Source: a bacterium (GTDB lineage Bacteria; Dependentiae; Babeliae; Babeliales; RVW-14). From it: DNA of 12,603 nucleotides. Each line of letters starts with the position of its first letter. The first letter of the stretch is position 1. Below, piece by piece: positions 10,833 through 12,603 of this stretch. The stretch lies in assembly GCA_010027825.1 (NCBI GenBank), contig RGUK01000032.1, positions 1 to 12,603 on the forward strand, written 5' to 3'. The notes beneath the pieces are model-generated. The model saw nothing but the letters and a program-made list of their open reading frames with translations. It ran no database searches and was not told the DNA's origin. The position numbers were made by a program, and so were the translations under genes.

Positions 10833-12603
10833 CCGCTGAAAAATTGCCCGGCCATATCGTCGTCAGCCCAATTGTCGGGGTTTTCGGCAGCTATGACTTT
10901 AGCGCTCAAACGCGCGACGCCAGCTAGCTCCGCAAAATTTGGCACAGCGTCATTAATATGCCATAAGGCTGCGCAGCCTAAATTAACTGCTTGCGCGAAA
11001 TCATCTGACAGTAACGTGTTTCTAGTAATCGTGTAAATATCGCCAGCGTTGCGCGTAGCCTGCTTATTCTCGGTTAGCGCTAGAAAATCTGCAATTAGTC
11101 CTGGCTGATCTTGGGATTTCCAGTCGTATTCAAAAAACTTTACCTGCTTGAGTTTAATAGCTTGGCACGTGTAAAGCAGCGAGCGCGTTTTGTCCAAGCT
11201 GTAGTGCGCGCGGTGATTAATTGCCGTAGGCGCTTTGTACACACAAAAATCTTGGCTCGCGCTGCGTACCAACCGCATAGCCATGACGCGGTCAAGATTA
11301 AAACCTGCTTGCGCCATGACTGTCTCGCGCACTGTTCCTGCGCCGGTGTAATCATGCGCCACGAAATCGCAATTAAACAAATTGCTGTATTTCATGCACT
11401 CAACGGCTTCGGCTAGATGATCGCCGCCGATGAATAGTTTTTTGGCCCAGATGACATCAATAGATCCGTCCAGCTGGAAACCCAGTACAGCCAATACCGT
11501 AAATGAGATGCCGGCTTCCCCGCCCCCGCCCCAGTCAACAGCTAAAACTCGGTGTTTGTATCGCGTCAAATTTTCAAAACATTTTCTGTCAGGTTCTTTG
11601 GCGTTAGCCCAAGGCAAAATACACGCGGCACGCAACTCTGTTTCCGAAATTAACTTCTGGCCGGCGTCGATACTTTCGCCCATCACCTCGTTATAGAACT
11701 GCGCTTGCGTCATGTTGCCGAAACCTTCGCGTTTAAGCAAAAGCGTTGCCCACTTTTCTGGGTCAGCAAAGTGCAACGGCAAAATCATTTGCGGCACGTG
11801 GTAACCAGCAAACTGCCACCGCCTGTCTGGATAACGATGCACCCAACGCCCGTGCCGCGGATTAATTGGTTTTCGGCATTTAGCGCAAATAGTGCCCGGG
11901 TACTTCTCGCTAATATGGACGTTATACGGCCCAATCATTGCGTCCAGATCGTGCTCAATAGACGGAATATTCCAGTGCCGACACGACTCGCACGGAATAA
12001 ACCATTCTGCTGCGCTTGAGCGCCGATACGAACCCTCTAACGGATTGTCTAAACTTTTTGGCGTTCCGGCCATGTGCGTCAGCGCGTAACGCGAGTACGA
12101 CATCGTTTCCTGAATAATCGGAATGTGATCCGGATCGATGTCTTGAATCTCGTCTAACACCACGCGGTCGCTGGACACACCGCGCACTCGGTTTGCGTCT
12201 AATAGCGCAAACGAAAAAATCATAATTGACTTGTTTTTGAATGACCGCTGTAAAACGTTGTTTTCGGTGTCCGTGCCGCACCATTGGTTTTTGATCGGTG
12301 ATTGGTCAATAAATGACCGCACGTAATTGTTGCTAAATCGCCGAATTTGCTCGAACAGCGGCGTAACGTACAACGTCTTAAAAAAGGGAATACAGTTGGC
12401 GACTACGACTCCGTGCGCGGCTAACGACGTTGAATTGTGATTTACAATCCCATCAACGACGTAATTATGTTCTCCGCTAACTTCGATATCCCAGCACGGC
12501 AGCACACCGAGCAATTCGATCTTTTCGATTTTGTCCCAAATAATGTCTGGACTCGTCAATCGGTCCAGCTCGGGCAATTTTGGATGCGCCGGGTATCGAG
12601 TCC
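10826..12603 (-). CDS. terL: Phage terminase large subunit, C-extein with intein end (5' partial)
   Basis: The frame is open to the window edge; the TTG at 12577 is an internal codon, not a start. The C-extein begins STSLAAHGVVVAN after the intein, and its missing other half should supply the Walker A loop. Walker B is VVLDEIQDID (extein residues about 91-100, acidic pair DE), followed by the MAGTPKS coupling motif. Two CxxC pairs (CESC and CAKC) form a zinc site in a GpA-like insertion. The nuclease domain has AVDWGGG, VAHDYTGAG and DDFAQAV, an RNase H-like metal site that cuts concatemers during DNA packaging. This is the ATP-driven motor that loads DNA into the prohead. The 535-residue C-extein plus the unseen N-extein is near the normal terminase length. 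It ends convergent with the 10311-10832 gene. Confidence 0.9.
   Translation of the reverse strand, partial: TRYPAHPKLPELDRLTSPDIIWDKIEKIELLGVLPCWDIEVSGEHNYVVDGIVNHNSTSLAAHGVVVANCIPFFKTLYVTPLFEQIRRFSNNYVRSFIDQSPIKNQWCGTDTENNVLQRSFKNKSIMIFSFALLDANRVRGVSSDRVVLDEIQDIDPDHIPIIQETMSYSRYALTHMAGTPKSLDNPLEGSYRRSSAAEWFIPCESCRHWNIPSIEHDLDAMIGPYNVHISEKYPGTICAKCRKPINPRHGRWVHRYPDRRWQFAGYHVPQMILPLHFADPEKWATLLLKREGFGNMTQAQFYNEVMGESIDAGQKLISETELRAACILPWANAKEPDRKCFENLTRYKHRVLAVDWGGGGEAGISFTVLAVLGFQLDGSIDVIWAKKLFIGGDHLAEAVECMKYSNLFNCDFVAHDYTGAGTVRETVMAQAGFNLDRVMAMRLVRSASQDFCVYKAPTAINHRAHYSLDKTRSLLYTCQAIKLKQVKFFEYDWKSQDQPGLIADFLALTENKQATRNAGDIYTITRNTLLSDDFAQAVNLGCAALWHINDAVPNFAELAGVARLSAKVIAAENPDNWADDDMAGQFFSGY
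12434..12603 (-). mobile_element. C-terminal end of an intein inserted at the terminase P-loop (partial)
   Basis: The segment reads PCWDIEVSGEHNYVVDG and then IVNHN before the serine of the terminase. This matches intein block F, with the conserved His, and block G ending in His-Asn, followed by the +1 Ser (12431-12433) at which splicing occurs. The cleavage is after Asn at 12434-12436. The upstream part and any homing-endonuclease domain lie outside the window. Such inteins are post-translationally removed, joining the P-loop lysine side to STSLA. Insertion in an ATP-binding loop is a common intein site. Confidence 0.9.

Noticed and set aside
11111..11416. A 101-residue plus-strand frame over the terminase
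   Set aside because: It has no ribosome site and lies opposite recognised terminase nuclease motifs.
12575..12577. TTG as start of the terminase frame
   Set aside because: The frame is open upstream to the window edge and the first residues belong to an intein. It is an internal codon.
1..12603. CRISPR array, rRNA gene or insertion sequence
   Set aside because: No spaced repeat array, rRNA-like conserved stretch, transposase motif or terminal inverted repeats were seen.

Overview
The window reads as part of a tailed double-stranded DNA bacteriophage genome (or a prophage of such a phage). The strongest evidence is a large terminase subunit carrying an intein at its right end. Supporting signs are dense packing of short genes of unknown function, start and stop codons that overlap or abut, a lone tRNA gene, a free-standing HNH endonuclease, and a DNA-repair glycosylase. 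The host cannot be named from this sequence. It is bacterial, since several genes have Shine-Dalgarno sites and there is a CsrA-like protein.

Layout. Bases 1-740 are visibly more G+C rich than the rest. They hold the 3' end of an unidentified gene, a 138-residue unknown gene and a strong hairpin terminator. Bases 767-3658 carry mostly small unknown genes on the plus strand. One small minus-strand gene (1344-1622) starts back-to-back with its neighbour. A CsrA-like RNA-binding regulator (2792-2992) and a zinc-ribbon protein (3221-3658) also lie here. A minus-strand gene of about 386 residues (3693-4853) diverges from an 880-residue primase-like protein (4852-7494), and their start codons overlap. 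Downstream, packed head to tail, come a very acidic protein (7497-7844), a pyrimidine-dimer-glycosylase-like repair enzyme (7845-8300), an HNH endonuclease (8353-8784), tRNA-Thr(UGU), a GNAT acetyltransferase and four small unknown genes. The large terminase gene, on the minus strand, converges on this block. Its Walker A region lies at an intein whose C-terminal end is visible at the window edge.

How the parts may work together. The right half mixes replication (primase-like), repair (glycosylase), translation support (tRNA-Thr), packaging (terminase) and selfish elements (intein, HNH nuclease). The most interesting link is between the CsrA-like protein and the HNH gene. The HNH start codon sits directly behind a perfect 8-bp hairpin whose loop is GGAA and which contains the Shine-Dalgarno site, the architecture of a CsrA target. 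The HNH gene is also bracketed by a 10-bp direct repeat, as if it were inserted between the glycosylase gene and the tRNA. Other points to check are a probable frameshift or leader peptide at 10283-10330 and two divergent gene pairs with no space between their start codons. All functional links are inference from sequence reading alone; no database search was run.
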